Shown: in pieces, positions 1-13,497 of the stretch
Position numbering within the stretch: position 1 is the first letter of the stretch
Layout of the letters: each line of letters begins with the position of its first letter
Origin: Bugula neritina
Lineage: Eukaryota > Bryozoa > Gymnolaemata > Cheilostomatida > Bugulidae
Assembly (NCBI GenBank): GCA_964035545.1
Contig: OZ037769.1
Span: 13,973,133-14,037,132, forward strand
Length of the DNA stretch: 64,000 bases
Reading direction: 5' to 3'
The notes under the pieces: generated by a model
Database searches by the model: none
The model's input: the letters and a program-made list of their open reading frames with translations, nothing else
Told to the model about the DNA's origin: nothing
Translations under genes and position numbers: made by a program

Positions 1-1111
1 ATATTAGTTAAAAATATTGCAGCATATTTCAATGCATATAATATAAACATCATCTTGTGCTTTGCTTTAGTTGCCTGCAGCATTGAATCTCGCTTTCACA
101 CAAATAAATTCAATGGGGGTTTATAGTCACCAACCTAATGAAAAAGGTGTTTTTTAAGGGAGCTAAGGGTTTATCTTTATAACTGTGGCATGGGAGGAAA
201 ATTATAACTGAATATCCTTTCTAACATTACCAATGGCCTTCACTGGGTATCAAAACACTGGCTTACTATTTACTAAACTTTTTCGAAAAAAATTCTAATT
301 TTAGTTCATTTTATCACAAAATCTACTGTGTTGGTTGTAAGTAAAGATGCTATATGTTGAATAAAAAAAAATAGCCAGTAATTGTAAATAAAGCTATACC
401 CATTATCAGTTAGAACGTCATTGTCTCCATAAATTGATACTGGTTTTTAAAAGACTACTGCACCATGATAATTCACCCCCACAATTGATAGTTGTCATCC
501 CTGTGAGAAAAACACCAATGGAAGGGGCATTTTCAGATATATAGGGCACAGGAGCGATTATGATTGGATGCTCTTCCCAACATCACCGATAGCCTTTACT
601 GGGTTCGAACCCATGACTTTATGCTTACTAGGCAAACGCTCCAACCCCTAGACCACCACGGCTACTCCCTACTGAAATGTGATATATAGCGTCTGCATTA
701 TTTAAAGAAAATCTCATTTCAATTATAAGTATAAATAAACATTTTTTTGCTGGTTGTATGTCAATAATTAAAGCATCTGTAACTTATTATTATGTAGATT
801 AAGTTTCTTTATTTAAATAAAGCAAAAACTAGCTAATGTCACTGATACAAAAATTACCGACAATTGGCGTGATGCTTAAAACCTAAATGTAAAAATATTT
901 TTTTAGGAATTTAAGCTATACAGCAGTCTATATTAGCAGACAGGAGAATTTAGTGAGGTAGAGTTACAGGTTTTCATAGCCTTGGTCCTAGTAGAAATTT
1001 TGGCTGCTTGCACAGTCAGCAATAGCACTTCAATCCCAAACTCTAAACAAAGACTTTATACGCTTAGGCTAATAATTTACTAATTATCACTAATCATAAT
1101 TTGCAGGTAAA
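1..1111. other. Region upstream of esterase gene 1, no gene seen
   Basis: AT-rich non-coding DNA. It holds one tRNA-derived SINE (478-668) and a decayed fragment of the same family near 200-270 (the 'accaatggcc' block). The bases just before the first ATG read 'ttgcaggtaa' (1101-1110), which resembles a 3' splice acceptor, so a non-coding 5' exon may lie upstream. I see no convincing coding exon. Confidence 0.5.
478..668 (-). repeat. tRNA-derived SINE, family 1
   Basis: Read on the - strand, the element begins with a tRNA-like head: an A-box-like 'gtggtctaggggttggagc' block and a B box 'ggttcgaaccc'. It continues into a conserved body ('gatgttgggaagagcatcc') and a tail containing 'ctcacagggatgacaactat'. 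At least eight related copies occur elsewhere in this window on both strands, which identifies it as a dispersed SINE and not a tRNA gene. Confidence 0.8.
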
Positions 1112-1573
1112 ATGAAGTTTATGGGATATGCCTGCGATATTCTGACTATACTCTCCATAGTGGGTTGCATCTCAGCTAAAACACTGCAGACTAAGCTGGG
1201 AGAAATCGAAGGGCTTAGTGAAAACCTCAATGGAACTACGGTGTACAGTTATTTAGGTGAGTACTTCTATATAATACACCTTTCCTATCAAGGTAGCTGT
1301 ATACAGCATATCTGTACAACTAAAACCTCACTTTATTTATTGTATTAAATTTATTTACATATTTTTGTAAAAGGTTGATTAAAAAAGTAAGTTTTAAAAC
1401 TAGTGTTAAATTTAGGCAGCAGTAGAAAAGTTGGGCACTTCTCATGCTTACAGGGTTTTTTGAATTTAGGTCATAAACAAATTTAATTGGGGGTCGGTTC
1501 AAGGGCTAGGATATTTGTCAGTCACTAGAAAATATAAATAGTGTAGTTGAGCCTCGATAATATGAATATTTTA

Positions 1574-1614
<41 letters not shown>

Positions 1615-4600
1615 TATGTATATATATAATCTTCTAAGTTTTTTAGCACCTTTTTCATCTTGCGTGGTTGGCTGCCCTTTAAAAAAAAATTTAAAATTGT
1701 CTATTATTTTGTTGAAGGAATTCCTTTTGCCAAACCACCTACCGGGGAGAGAAGATTTAATAAGCCTGAGGCCTTCGGATCCTTTGAAGGAGGAAGTTTA
1801 AAGGCTACAGCTCCAGGCTTCGCATGTCCACAGATGATAGCAAATGTTTATAAGCTAGGAGATGAAGATTGTCTGTTTTTGAATATTTACACTCCTAACC
1901 CAACTGGAAATCTAGTGAGTGTCTATGTAAATATTTTATTGAAAAATGTTAGCAACGGTTGTCAGTAAAAAATCTAAAATGATAAAAACTTTATATAGTA
2001 TCAGCAATAATGAAAAAATTTCAGAACAATAATTGAAAATTAATAATTTTATTTCTGTAATTTATTTAAATTTAATTACCCTTAAACTGCACTATCTTTT
2101 GAGTTCTTTAGCACCTCTTTCACCTTGTGCAGTTGTTTGCTTTTTAGGAAAACATTTTAAATGTATTTTTTTCTTCTTTTCAGGCGGTTATGATTTTCAT
2201 CCATGGAGGAGGGTTTTATCAAGGCGCATCACATTTTTACGATCCAAGCGTGATGGTGGCGCAAGGAGAGGTTGTTGTTGTTACATTTAATTATAGAATA
2301 GGAGCTCTTGGCTTTATGTCAACCGGAGACGACAAACTTCCCGGAAACTATGGACTCTGGGATCAGAAGTTGGCCATAGAATGGGTAAAGGAGAACATAG
2401 AAGATTATGGTGGTGACACCAATAATATCACCCTCTTCGGCCAATCATCTGGGGCTATGTCAGCCATGTTTCAAATGCTGTCGCCAGCTAATAATAACTC
2501 TCTTTTTCAAAGAGCGCTACTTCAGAGTGGCTCTGCGTTGCTCTCCGCAAATATTGTCCAAGACCCTAAGCAGGTACACCAACAAGTAATTTTTTCCTTA
2601 GGCTGCGAAATCGATTCAGAGTTGAAAAAATGTCTTCAGAGTAAAAGTATGGAAGAGATTCAAGTTGCGTCGCAATTCAATTTTATACCCATGAACAGCC
2701 TTGTTGTAGTTGACAATGATTTTTTTTATCATGGCGTTTTAGCGATTCTTGATGCATTTACGCAGCATGGCAATTCTTCGCATACGAGAGATTTGGTTGG
2801 TAATTTTGGGACGTATGATTTGTTTAGCGGATGGAATGATCAAGAAGGAATATTTATACTTGGTGTTTTGCCATTAATTGATTCAAGCTTCAATAATGTT
2901 AGTGAAGGATTTTCCGAAGAAATGCTTTTTAAGGCTTTGCAATATTTTCCTTTTACAAATCAAGGATTTGTTTCCACATCCAAATCTGCCTCTTTCATAA
3001 ATGACCTGTTAATGCAGTACTATACCAACAAACAAGATAACCTAACTACAGCAAGTAAAGACCGACTAAGAAGATTCATTGAATTCATAGGTACTCTACC
3101 AGTCTTAAACATTTTAAATCATTGTATTGTTATTTTTGTTGGTCACCCATTGAGCTAAAGTCTTTGAATTTTTGAATATCTGAAAAAAGCTATCAGAGCT
3201 TTCTAATCTAAATTTTTAGTTAAAAAAATACAATTTTTTTATTCATTTATTTGTGGCATGCAGGTGAAGAACAATCTTTACTAGTCATTTTTTACGCTCT
3301 TGATTATGCATAACTTCTTAAAGATAATCATAATTCATAGTTGTATAGTAATTACGTGTTGAAGCAACATTATTTTTAATTGGCCAGATAGTGTAGCCAA
3401 TGAAAGCTCACGTTAAATATTTATAAGATTTTCAGTGCTATTAATGCTACTAACTGTATATTTTATTTTGTCCTAAAAATTTAGGTGTGTTTTTAGGTGA
3501 TGAGTTTTTTGTTATGCCTACAATTCAGCACTTAAAGTTACACAGCGCCATATCTGATAAGAACACGTTTGCATATGAATTCAAGCAACCTATAAGCAGA
3601 CCTGCTGACACTCTGGCATGGCTCAGAACTGGAGCAAATCACGCTGACGAAGGTTTATTCGTGTTTGGTTTCAGAAACAAAGGTAAACTCAAACAAAAAG
3701 CTGTCAACTGTTTAGTTCAGCTCGTTATTTAGAACGTGCTTTTCAACAGAGTCTGTAGCAAAAAGTAAAGAAACCTAGCTTTTGATAATTTTAGGATGTT
3801 TTTGTAAAACTTGCTAATTAACAACAATTTTTAATAGCTAAAAGGCCCAATTATATTTATTAAATTAGGCTAACATTTCTGCTGTTGAAATTTTAGTAAC
3901 TATAACTTTGTTAATGACACTAAAAACTTGAAAATAATATTATAGCATTACAACTTTTAACTTTTTAATCAAAAACTGCTCCAAATACTTTGTTTGACTA
4001 ATCATGTTTTTTTTTAAATTGACTGAAATTTGATGTATTTTTAAATTTTTTATATATAATCACCAGTTGCTAATTTTTTAATAATTTGATGTTATTTCAG
4101 CAAAAAATTTATTGGATATTTGGTGATACAGTAAATTCATAGCATCATGTAAATTATTTAATCAGAGTAGAAATGCCTACAATTAATAATCTTTCTGTAG
4201 TACCTGGGTTTTCCTATACCTATAATGAGGAAGAAAAAGAACTTTCCGATAAGATGATTCTTCACTGGACAAACTTTGCTAAGACAGGGTGAGCTATCTT
4301 CAATATTTGATTAGTAATCAATAAATTAATTAACTGCAGAAGATTGAAATTTACAGCATTTTATCCAAGCAGTTTAACAATTCAAGTCAAATATAATGAT
4401 AGTAATAATGGTGTCTATATAGCACATGGTATGGCTGCAGTTACAAGTGATCCTGTAGTGACATGTAGTGACATGTGGTATGGTTGTGCTTGAAAGTGGC
4501 AGAGTTAATTTGCTAATATTTGATGTGTATGTAGAGAAAATAGTGTGGTATTTATGGTAACATGTAGTTTGATCATGGCAACAAAACTTAATGTTATTTA

Positions 4601-5860
4601 TGAAAAAACTTTGTCGCCACTGGGATTCGAACCCGAGCCCTCCGGCTTGCAAGCTATAGTGGGCTAACCATTACACCACAGGAAACACTGGGTAAACTCA
4701 ACACAATGTTATTATTTTTCTAGTAACCCATCATCCACAGACTACATGAAATTTAGTCACCCTGAAAATCCATCATATACAGAACTCAAGGCTGGCTCGT
4801 TGGAAAAGCGTTCATGCCCATACTGTGAAAAAGAAAAAGCTTTGTCAGCTGTCACTTTTGCATTAGCTCATCACAGAGACCTAATTATTAATCTTACCTT
4901 TGCCACTTCGGACCAAATTGAAAGCGCATACAAAACCGAAGCACCCTGCCCTGGTAAGTTTGAGCAACTAATTTCATGCTAAATGAGAAACCTTTTTAAC
5001 TTGAACATATGGTAAACAATTTCACACCTTTAAATTACCCAACACTGTAAAGTGACTTCTTGTTAAGCCAATACTGGTCACTAGAATAACTAGATGTACT
5101 TTAGAGTGTACAGTATAATTACCAGAGTACAATATATTCGCTATAGTAGTTACACGAGTTACTAAACTCACTGAAGAATTATTAGATTTAGTACTGCACA
5201 CTTTACTCTGCCCAGTGACATAGTACAATATACACTCAAGCCCTGAGCAGACATTATTGAATACAAATATATAATGCTGATTTTTATCTATTTTTCAACA
5301 TAATTGCTTTTTAATATTCTACTCTTTCTCTTATTGTAATAGATTTCATAATATTCTACAACTAAATCTCATTGTTTTTTTTTAAATTGAGATGTTTTTG
5401 CCTTTTTTATTTCATTATATTGCAATAAGCTTACAGCTTTGATAAGCAAGCATTTAATATAAACAACTCTTTTTGAACCTTTATATATATAAAAATTAGG
5501 TTACATATATATTTTTCAAATTTTTTTTCTGTTAATGTTTATTTCCACAGTTATTATACATTTTCATTTCTATATGATACATTATTTGCTAATAGCACCT
5601 ATGATTTCCCACACAGTTAATGTAAAACTGATAAAATGAAAAATTTATTTGTTACAGACTCACTTGCTATTGGGAAACTAAAATTAAGTACGACTCAGGC
5701 AATAAGAACACTTCAAGTACTACTGGCTGTTAGTGTAGTAGTAACAATATTATGTCTGGTATTAATCATAATACTTATACACTCGAGGAGAACTGCAAAC
5801 AGGCCAACTAAACGGGTAGTTGGCGAGTTCCAGCTGGAAGAGAAAGAAAGACTTTCATAG
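1112..5860 (+). CDS. Membrane-anchored type-B carboxylesterase-like protein 1 (7 exons, about 651 aa)
   Basis: Exons: 1112-1256, 1718-1914, 2184-3090, 3497-3682, 4201-4288, 4724-4953, 5658-5860. The joined frame stays open, and intron phases match the three paralogues. The first ~22 residues form a signal peptide. The alpha/beta-hydrolase (COesterase) domain has the oxyanion segment HGGG (121-124), nucleophile Ser202 in GQSSG, acid Glu335 in GWNDQEG and His465 in GANHADE, at spacings typical of cholinesterases and carboxylesterases. Family Cys pairs are present (EDCLFLNIY; GCEIDSELKKC). No Trp sits at the choline-binding position, so a carboxylesterase is more likely than an acetylcholinesterase. 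A single transmembrane helix (about 604-626) with a basic cytoplasmic tail ends the protein, so the enzyme should face outward from the cell or into the secretory lumen. The stalk contains CPYC where paralogues have YPYS. Exon 4 has an alternative acceptor 12 bp upstream (start 3485); I chose 3497 because it gives the GD(E/V) start seen in paralogues. Substrate unknown. Confidence 0.88.
1574..1630. repeat. (TA)n microsatellite in intron 1 of esterase 1
   Basis: Uninterrupted TA dinucleotides with a small 'catatatatg' interruption, lying about 90 bp upstream of exon 2. Confidence 0.9.
4598..4690 (-). repeat. tRNA-like SINE head, family 2
   Basis: Read on the - strand: 'ggtgtaatggttagcccac' (A-box region), 'gcttgcaagccggagg', then B box 'ggttcgaatccc' and a short 'acaaagttttttc' tail. 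The same arrangement recurs near 22835, 22990, 25119 and (+) 51530. A single-copy tRNA gene is unlikely because the copies share the non-tRNA tail and have decayed stems. It sits in intron 5 of esterase 1. Confidence 0.7.
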
Positions 5861-6587
5861 GGTTTTGAATAAATTATTGTATTTATTGAGTTGAAATTTG
5901 GATCAAACCCTGTTTTTATTTGATAACTTATAACATTTTGAATAGTTAAGTTAAAGTTTTGAGTTGCGTGCTCAATGTTTTGCACATTTTTGGTGAGCCT
6001 CCAAGATGAATAAGCCAGTATACTGTATATTATTTATTTTTTTATTAAGAATTATTGAAGTATTGTATATCAGAAAAGTGTTACTTATCAGCAAGTGCAA
6101 TCATAAGCGAGCCCATCTTGTGTTTTTTTATACCACTATAATTGTAAATAATAATATTATATATGTATTTTACAAAAACAACTTGTTACAGTACAGAAGT
6201 TTGGGCAAATATTAAATTACATCAGGGAAAGTCTGTACTCACTTTATGCCAATTCTATTTCGACTTTTCTCTAATAACATAATTTTTAGAACAGATAACT
6301 CCTTGCATAAGTGAAACTACAGCTATATGCTATGCAATATTGCAAGTGCTGGCATGGCAGTTCTTTTTGTCATATAGTCAATTTGAATTCAGTCGAATGT
6401 AACAGGCTATAAGTTTATTCAATAGAAACTTACAATTATGAGCAAATAGTTTACAATACATTTTGTAGCAAAAACAAAAGCAAAGTTCACTATTCTAACC
6501 ACAAGAACCTAATTTGTTTAATTTTTTTTAATTATTATTATTTTAGGAGCCTATAGTCTAGAATCACCGATTTATGTAATTTAAGCA
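5861..6587. other. Convergent intergenic region between esterase genes 1 and 2
   Basis: The 3' ends of a + gene and a - gene face each other here. The region holds the 3' untranslated regions and AT-rich DNA. 'tttatt' at 6414-6419 is a possible poly(A) signal for gene 2 on the - strand. No coding exon seen. Confidence 0.5.
5868..5873 (+). promoter_or_regulatory. Possible polyadenylation signal of esterase 1
   Basis: AATAAA begins 8 bp after the stop codon. That is very close to the stop, so the real 3' end may use another site; the hexamer is all that supports it. Confidence 0.35.
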
Positions 6588-9500
6588 CTACTTGTTAATT
6601 TTCTTTCTGAAATGGATGATGACGCCAATTAGGATGATACAAATGACAGCAAGTAGTACTGATAACACAAGGGTTGTAGTGATCGCAACGTCAGCTTCCT
6701 GTGCTGTCAGCTGCAGCAGTCCATTCAAATACTCATCTGAAACAGAAAGATAATTGTTTGCTAATAAAAGATATAAAAACTTATTACTTAATTTGAGTTG
6801 TCTTCTCTTGGACTTTTCTCTCATGAAAAGTTTTTTGACCATATTCATTATTCAAATATTATTTAGTGTAAATTGAACTTAAATATTATCTATGGATATA
6901 CTGATAAAAAAATTGAGAGTTGCATTGCATGCATTATAATCTTATTAGCCTCAAAGATTGCAACAAGATGCCATTTAATATGTAAGAAATTGGCTACAAG
7001 AAATATTGATAGTTGTCTTCTCTTGAATTTCTACCTTATGAGAATTTTTTAAGCATGTTAATACTTCCAATATTAAAAAGACAATAATATTAAATATTAC
7101 ATATTACCAATAAATATAATATTAAATATAACAAGTTGATATTTAATATTTCACAAGCTAAAGAATTTCAAGGAATGATCAAAGTTAGCATTTGCAGTTT
7201 AAATGAAATTAATGAAAGCTAAAAGTAGTGCAGCAACAAGAGGTGGGAATTGTCTTACTTTTGGAATTGCCCTCTGTGCTCATAGAAATATCAACTGGAG
7301 TTGTTTCCTCTAAGTCAACTTTGTTCTCAACCTCTTCACTATTCATTGCTGCAGAGTTAATAGCCAAAAGAATTTGCGCCTGACTGCTGTATGGGTAAGA
7401 CAACTTCTCAAATTCCCCAGTTTTCAGTCTGGTGTAGGCCTGAGTGCTGGGATATTCAAACTCTGTGTAGTCAGTGTTTGATGGATCTCTAAAATGGAAG
7501 GTTATAATTTAAACAATACTAGTTATTTATAAAACAAGTAAAAGCAAAGAACTTATAATATATAGAAAGTTTGTAGAGTGAAATAATGAGAAAATTTATA
7601 GCTGTAGATGTCTTACCCAGTTTTAGCAAAACTTGTCCATTGTTGTATCATTCGCTGAGAAAGCTGTTTTTCTACTTCAGTAGCATTGTAATATTCAGCT
7701 CCCGCGACTACAAATATAGATAAGAATTATTAAATATAAAATTTTGCATTCAGCTTTAAATATTTCAGAAAATGATATATGCAGTTTCAAAAAACATTAT
7801 TTTTTCAACTTCAAAAGCCAATATTTACACTCACGCAAGTTTATAGTGGCTTTCCCTGTGAGAAACCCCTGATAGAAAGGGCTTTTGTTAAAGCGGGCTA
7901 AGGACTTATTTAGATGAAGCACAGGAGCAATTATGACTGAATGCTCTTCCTAACATCACTGATGGCCTTTGTCGGGGTTTGAACCCATGACCTTGTGTTT
8001 ACTAAGCAAACGCTTTAACCCCTACAGCAAGGCTGCTTCTCAAAAACAAATATTTAGGCTACAGTTAAATAAACCTCTTCTGTAAAGTTAAAATGAATTG
8101 AATAACATATCCCAACGCACGTGTTTCCTGGAACCCAAACACAAATTTAGCCTCTTCTGTGTGCGAGGCTCCAGTTTTCAGCCAGGTGGGGTACAAGCTG
8201 AACTGCCCGTTGCCTCTGACATTGTGACTAAACTCATAGGCAAAGGTGCTTTTATTTGAGAGGGCGCTGTGCAACTGCAGGTGATGGACTGTGGGAAGAA
8301 TAAACTTTACTTCTCCTGTAAAAGAAGTAAAAAGACAGATTCTTATATACGTTGTGCATGTTGCTACCAGTAGATTTCTTATGATAAAAGTTAAAATATT
8401 GTATTCTATTTTGTGTTTTTACTGTGTTGCAAGTAATGGTAATATAAGAGAAAACATAAAAAATATATTTGTAGAGCTTATAAAAGAAATTATATGCTTA
8501 TATTGTTTGCATAAGTTCTACAAATATCATTCTGTCATTTATGTACTGCCAAGTTTATTAGTTTTTGAATTTTTTATAGAAATAAAGCCAAGATTTTAGT
8601 GTTAATCTATATTACTAAATTTTTTTTCAGCAGCAAAGCTCTTTGATAGCAATAAAAACATGTGAAATTGAATTTATATTTCTATAAGAATGAGCTTTTA
8701 CCAAATATTTCATATATAACATAATTTGATTCACTAATTTGTCGGAATTACTTCATACTGTAAAAAATTCATAAAGTAAACTAGACAATAAAAGCAGCGT
8801 TTTAGTTATACTTCAAAAAATATTTTAAGCCCATATTAACTCACCAAATATTTTAGTGAAAATTTCCAATCTCTTTTCTTCAATCGTTCTATGCTTGCTG
8901 TTGAGCTTTTCATCGTCATTTAAATAAAATTCAGGTAAAATGTTTGCTATTAGTTCAACCAGTTCTTTATTGTTGCCTATTTTGCTAAAGTCTTGAAATA
9001 CAGGCACTTTCAACGCTTCACGTAGCGCCTTCGCAGAAAGACCCGTCTGAATGTTAGAAAAATTAACTTCCTCCACTAAGCGGAGTAAAACTAATAAACC
9101 AAATAGACCTTCTTGGTCCGTCCAACCACTGAACAAGTCAAAACTGCCGAAGTTTGCCAACATTGATTTCGTGGTCTCGGACAAGCCAGTACGAGCAAAG
9201 CTATCCATGATTTCATAGCCGTCATAGTGCAAAAAATCTTTATCAACCACTGGGTAAAATATTAAATTGAATCTTGGACTAGTCGCAGCCATAATTTCAT
9301 CACTAGTTTTACTTGATAAACACTCTTGAGGCTGTGCTGTTGAGGAGCAGTTTAGACGCTGAAGAACTGATTGGGAGAAGAAAGCTGGAGCTTGACTGAT
9401 TGAGGCAGCGGCAAGGGCTGACCCGCTTTGAGCTATGACTCGCTGAAATAGTGTGTTGTTGTTTAATGGAGACAGCATTTGAAATGTTGCTGATATCGAG

Positions 9501-11039
9501 CCAGCTGATTGGCCGAAAATGGTGATACTATCGGAATTTCCGCCGTAATCTTCTATGTTATCTTTTACCCATTCTATGGCCAACTTCTGATCCCAGAGTC
9601 CATAATTGCCGGGAAGTTTGTCGTCTCCGGTTGACATGAACCCCAGAGCTCCAACTCGGTAGTTGATGGTAACCACGACGACATCTCCAGATGCTACTAT
9701 TGCTGAAGGGTTGTCTTCCATACCAGAACCTCGGATAAAGCCTCCACCATGGATCCAAATCATTACAGTCTAAAGCAGAAATCAGTAAACAATATAATCT
9801 AATAGTCACCAAAAGTGTTTAAATTAGCTGTTGTAGTCTACTAAATAAAAAGGTGAAACCTATTATTTGTTGACCTTATGTATTAATCTAGTCTCCACCA
9901 ATATTCTGATTAGCAACTTTTTTGCCTAGCACATATACAATGATAAGAAGAAATTTTCAAAACCCAGTTTTCAATCTCAGTGTGACAATTAAATTTAATG
10001 CTTGGTAAGAACGCATTATTTTCATCAATATTGAAGCCACCACAATCTCCAAACAGACGTAGCATTTAGATGTCTGGTAGCTGGGTTTTACTTATAGCTA
10101 ACATGTCTCTAACCTGCAGCTTAAAAAAATATCCAAACTATTTCTCGTTTCAGTTACAGTTTAAAAAAAGTTATCTAATAAAACAAACTGCAAGATGATA
10201 AACCTATCACTTTTTATTTAAAATATTGAGTAAATATTTTCAGGATTTTTGTGTATTTTTGGTAATAATTACTTGCTGGAGTAGAGTTGCCTACCCTATT
10301 AGTGGAGCTGTTTGATGTGTAGATGTTTAGGAAGAGACAGTCTTCACTTCCAATAGTCGTGGAGCCGTCATGTTGAAGACACGAAGATCCACCAGTTGTA
10401 GCGTTTAACTTTCCTTTGAAACTGCCATACGGTTGTGGCTTAGCAAATCTAAGCGAGCCAGTTGGTGGTTTGGCAAAGGGAATTCCTGTAATTTTTTGTA
10501 TCTATTTGTTAGTTAGAGACAGCTTTTCTTAAAGTTTATTAAATTTCATTATTTTCTACATCTTCAGAGTAAATGATCTATAATTGCCGAGGTTACAAGT
10601 TTCACATTTATTTAAATTACATGCACAAGTAAAAGTCATATACAATGTTATGTATATGTATATCTGTATAATATATTATTGTAATAAAAACAACAGCTAC
10701 TATTATGATTTAATGGAAAATATCAATGAAATATAGCGTTTTAACAAACTTGTTTTAATATACCAAAAAAAATTCTAAATTTAAAACAATGTTGAAATTT
10801 GAAATATAGCCAAATGACTCTATGAAGTGCTTAAAGTATCAAAATTAGATGGTAGAAAAGACAATGCATTGTAGATATTACCGAATCTCACCCAAGTATT
10901 TGTAAACTAGTGTGCCGTTAAAGTCCTTGCTGATGCCTTCTACTTCGCCAAGTCTTGTTTGCAATAGTAAGTCAATGCACATGCAATATTGAACTAAAGA
11001 GACAATTGAAAAAAATACCAGCACTTTGAAATCATTCAT
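6588..11039 (-). CDS. Membrane-anchored type-B carboxylesterase-like protein 2 (7 exons, about 642 aa)
   Basis: Exons, in transcript order on the - strand: 11039-10892, 10485-10295, 9769-8845, 8315-8121, 7707-7617, 7488-7259, 6736-6588. I started at the ATG at 11039, not the in-frame upstream ATG at 11126, because it begins a clean signal peptide (MNDFKVLVFFSIVSLV...). The hydrolase domain has HGGG, nucleophile Ser201 (GQSAG), Glu333 (GWTDQEG) and His473 (GASHTEE). The family Cys pairs are retained, and the choline-site Trp is absent. The stalk carries an acidic Glu/Thr stretch, followed by a helix at about 614-635 and a short basic tail (HFRKKINK). It is the first of three head-to-tail - strand genes and converges with gene 1. 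Likely a surface or secretory-pathway esterase; substrate not predictable. Confidence 0.88.
7830..8040 (-). repeat. tRNA-derived SINE, family 1
   Basis: Lies in intron 4 of esterase 2, in the same orientation as the gene's transcription. It contains the conserved tail ('tttccctgtgagaaacccct' on the + strand), the middle block 'gaatgctcttcctaacatc' and the tRNA-like head ending 'ctacagcaaggctgcttct'. The B box is changed to 'gtttgaaccc'. Confidence 0.8.
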
Positions 11040-12089
11040 GATTCCGCAGCTGCTAATGTGAGCAGCCTTGGTCCCAGAAGTGATGATATGTAGGTGATGG
11101 TTATATACAAGCAGCGGATTATACAAGCAATGAGTTATGCAAGTAATGGGTCATGCTAGAAAGGATTATAGAAAGGCCTGTATCTTGTTTACATTACTTG
11201 AGTGAAATACGATCAGTCAACAATGATTAGCAAACTCGCTCCTGTTGATCTATCAAAGCTTTTTATTGACTTGGTGTGCATATCACTGTGCAAGCATGCT
11301 GTCTGGGTATGTAGATTGCTGTGACAGAGCTGAATGCGTTGCTAAATTGCACATATTGCAAAATTTTCAAATGGTAATTATATGCGGTGAAAATGATACT
11401 TGCCACTGCACACAACATGTACAAATTGACCCAGGAAGCTAAATCTCGGTGACCAATGGTATTCAATCCGTGCTTTGCTATCGAGTGTTATAAATTATCT
11501 CAGTTCGAAAATTCGACCTCCATATAATTCTCAATAAATGCATAACAGCACAATGTACAACTGAAATGCAAATAAGCAAAAATACAAAATATTTTTCAAC
11601 AAATTATAGACCTTTACCACAGGAACTTTGTCCACAGCAAAAGAAATTGCACATAACAGCCCTACTTTGCTTCCTATACAAAGTTTTTGCTAGCAGCTTG
11701 TACGGTTATGTACTTCATGTGGCACATAAGTAATGGCTATGCATTTGCTACTAAATAGCGGTCTGAGCTATACTTGAAAATGCTATAAAATTCTAAACAC
11801 ATACGTGTTGTCATAGCAACTGACTTTATTGTGTATAATCCTATATATTATAAGATTAACGTAATATTATAGTGGTATATGGAACATTTATTATCAGAAT
11901 CACTTTGTGAAATTTAAATGGCCAGTGTTGAAATATTTGTCATAATTTTACGTATTTATATATTAAGAGCTTATCTAAAATAAGTAAAATCAAATAACTA
12001 TTATATAAAGCATTATTTCATGTTTTACATACAGCAGTGGGTCTACAAAAAAAAAGACAAATCCTGTTTAACACGCAACAGTTAAAAGT
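11040..12089. other. Intergenic region between esterase genes 2 and 3
   Basis: About 1 kb holding the 5' flank of gene 2 and the 3' flank of gene 3. Short open frames near 11245-11466 overlap on opposite strands and show no family resemblance. 'tttatt' near 11888 could be a poly(A) signal of gene 3. No repeat or gene recognised. Confidence 0.4.
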
Positions 12090-13425
12090 TTAGTTGATCT
12101 TGCTTTGGGCAATCTTCCTTTTCAGTTGGATGATTGAAATGATGAAAACAACGCATATCATAGCCAGCAGAATGGATACGACTATGCCAATTGTTATCGC
12201 TTGGCTAGCTTCTCCAGTTGTCAACGTAAGCATTCCATTGAGAAACTCATCTACATAAAGAGAGCACAACTCTGAAATATTTGCTCAAAAATCAAATGAT
12301 AATTGCGACAGAAACTTGTGAAACAGTATTGCATTTATAATTCAGCAATAAAACCAAGGTTAAAAAACTTGATATAGGTGATTAAGCGAATTGCATCATT
12401 TATTTTAGAAATAAATGCATGATTTGCTTGCTTAAAATTTTGAGTAAATTATAAGCTTTCAACTCACATTTCATAGTGGCGTTGGCTAGCATGGTAGTCG
12501 TTGCTTTCCCTGATATGGTCATTTCATCTATGTCGTTACTGTGCACTATAGCCGAATTAATTGCTGCAAGTAGCCGTTCCTTGCTACTGTACGGGTAAGA
12601 CAACTTCTCAAACTCTCCTGTCTGCAACCTGGTGTAATTCTGAGTACGAGGGTACTCAAAGGTGGTGTAGTCAGACGTTGAAGGGTGTCTAGAATATTAT
12701 ACATACTACTTAAAAGTCAAATCATCAGCTTTTTTGGTGAATTGTATTATAGAAAGTTTAATTAATATATGTGGTATTCGCCAATTGCTGTGACTTGGAT
12801 GAAATTCTAACTGTATTGTACTATGTTGAATTGGATTCAATTGCAGTGAAAGTTATAAATCAGGTTTGTGGCAGTTAAGTAACTATTAGGATAGTTAAAC
12901 TAAGTACAAACGAGCATACAATTTTGTTTATGAAATGTAGGCAGCTTACTGAAATCGTTTGTGATTTTAAATAAGTATAATGGCAATATTGCAGTAAGGT
13001 TTATTTTTTGCCATCTTGTTATTGCTCTAATGTTAACTACTTTTTCATATTTAAATTTACATTTTTTATAATGACTGTCAGGTCTACTTAAGTAATGATT
13101 TCAATTAAAGTTGACTAAATTGTCAAAAAATATGTTTTGCAAAGAAGTGTTTAATTTAATAGCTCATCATACCCGGTTTTGGCAAAGCTTGTCCACTGGT
13201 GAATTATTCTATTAGAGAGCTCTCTCTCCTCATCTGTAGGAGTGTAAGGGGGCATTTCATCTGCAAGAAGACAACTCTAATATTCAATAATACGATTTAT
13301 CTATTCTTTAAATAAATGGTGATAATTGTTTAGAGTAAACATGTAAAAACAAAATTCAAGTGTTTTTTGCTAAGATTTTATTTTTAAATTACACCCACAC
13401 ACACACGCATGCACACACGCACGAA

Positions 13426-13497
<72 letters not shown>

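Noticed and set aside
2184-3158. Single-exon esterase ending at the stop near 3158
   Set aside because: The catalytic His and the membrane helix are on later exons. A donor at 3091 with matching phase is conserved in all four paralogues.
4598-4690. A functional tRNA-Ala(TGC) gene
   Set aside because: Several copies share a non-tRNA tail and mispaired stems, so they are tRNA-derived repeats.
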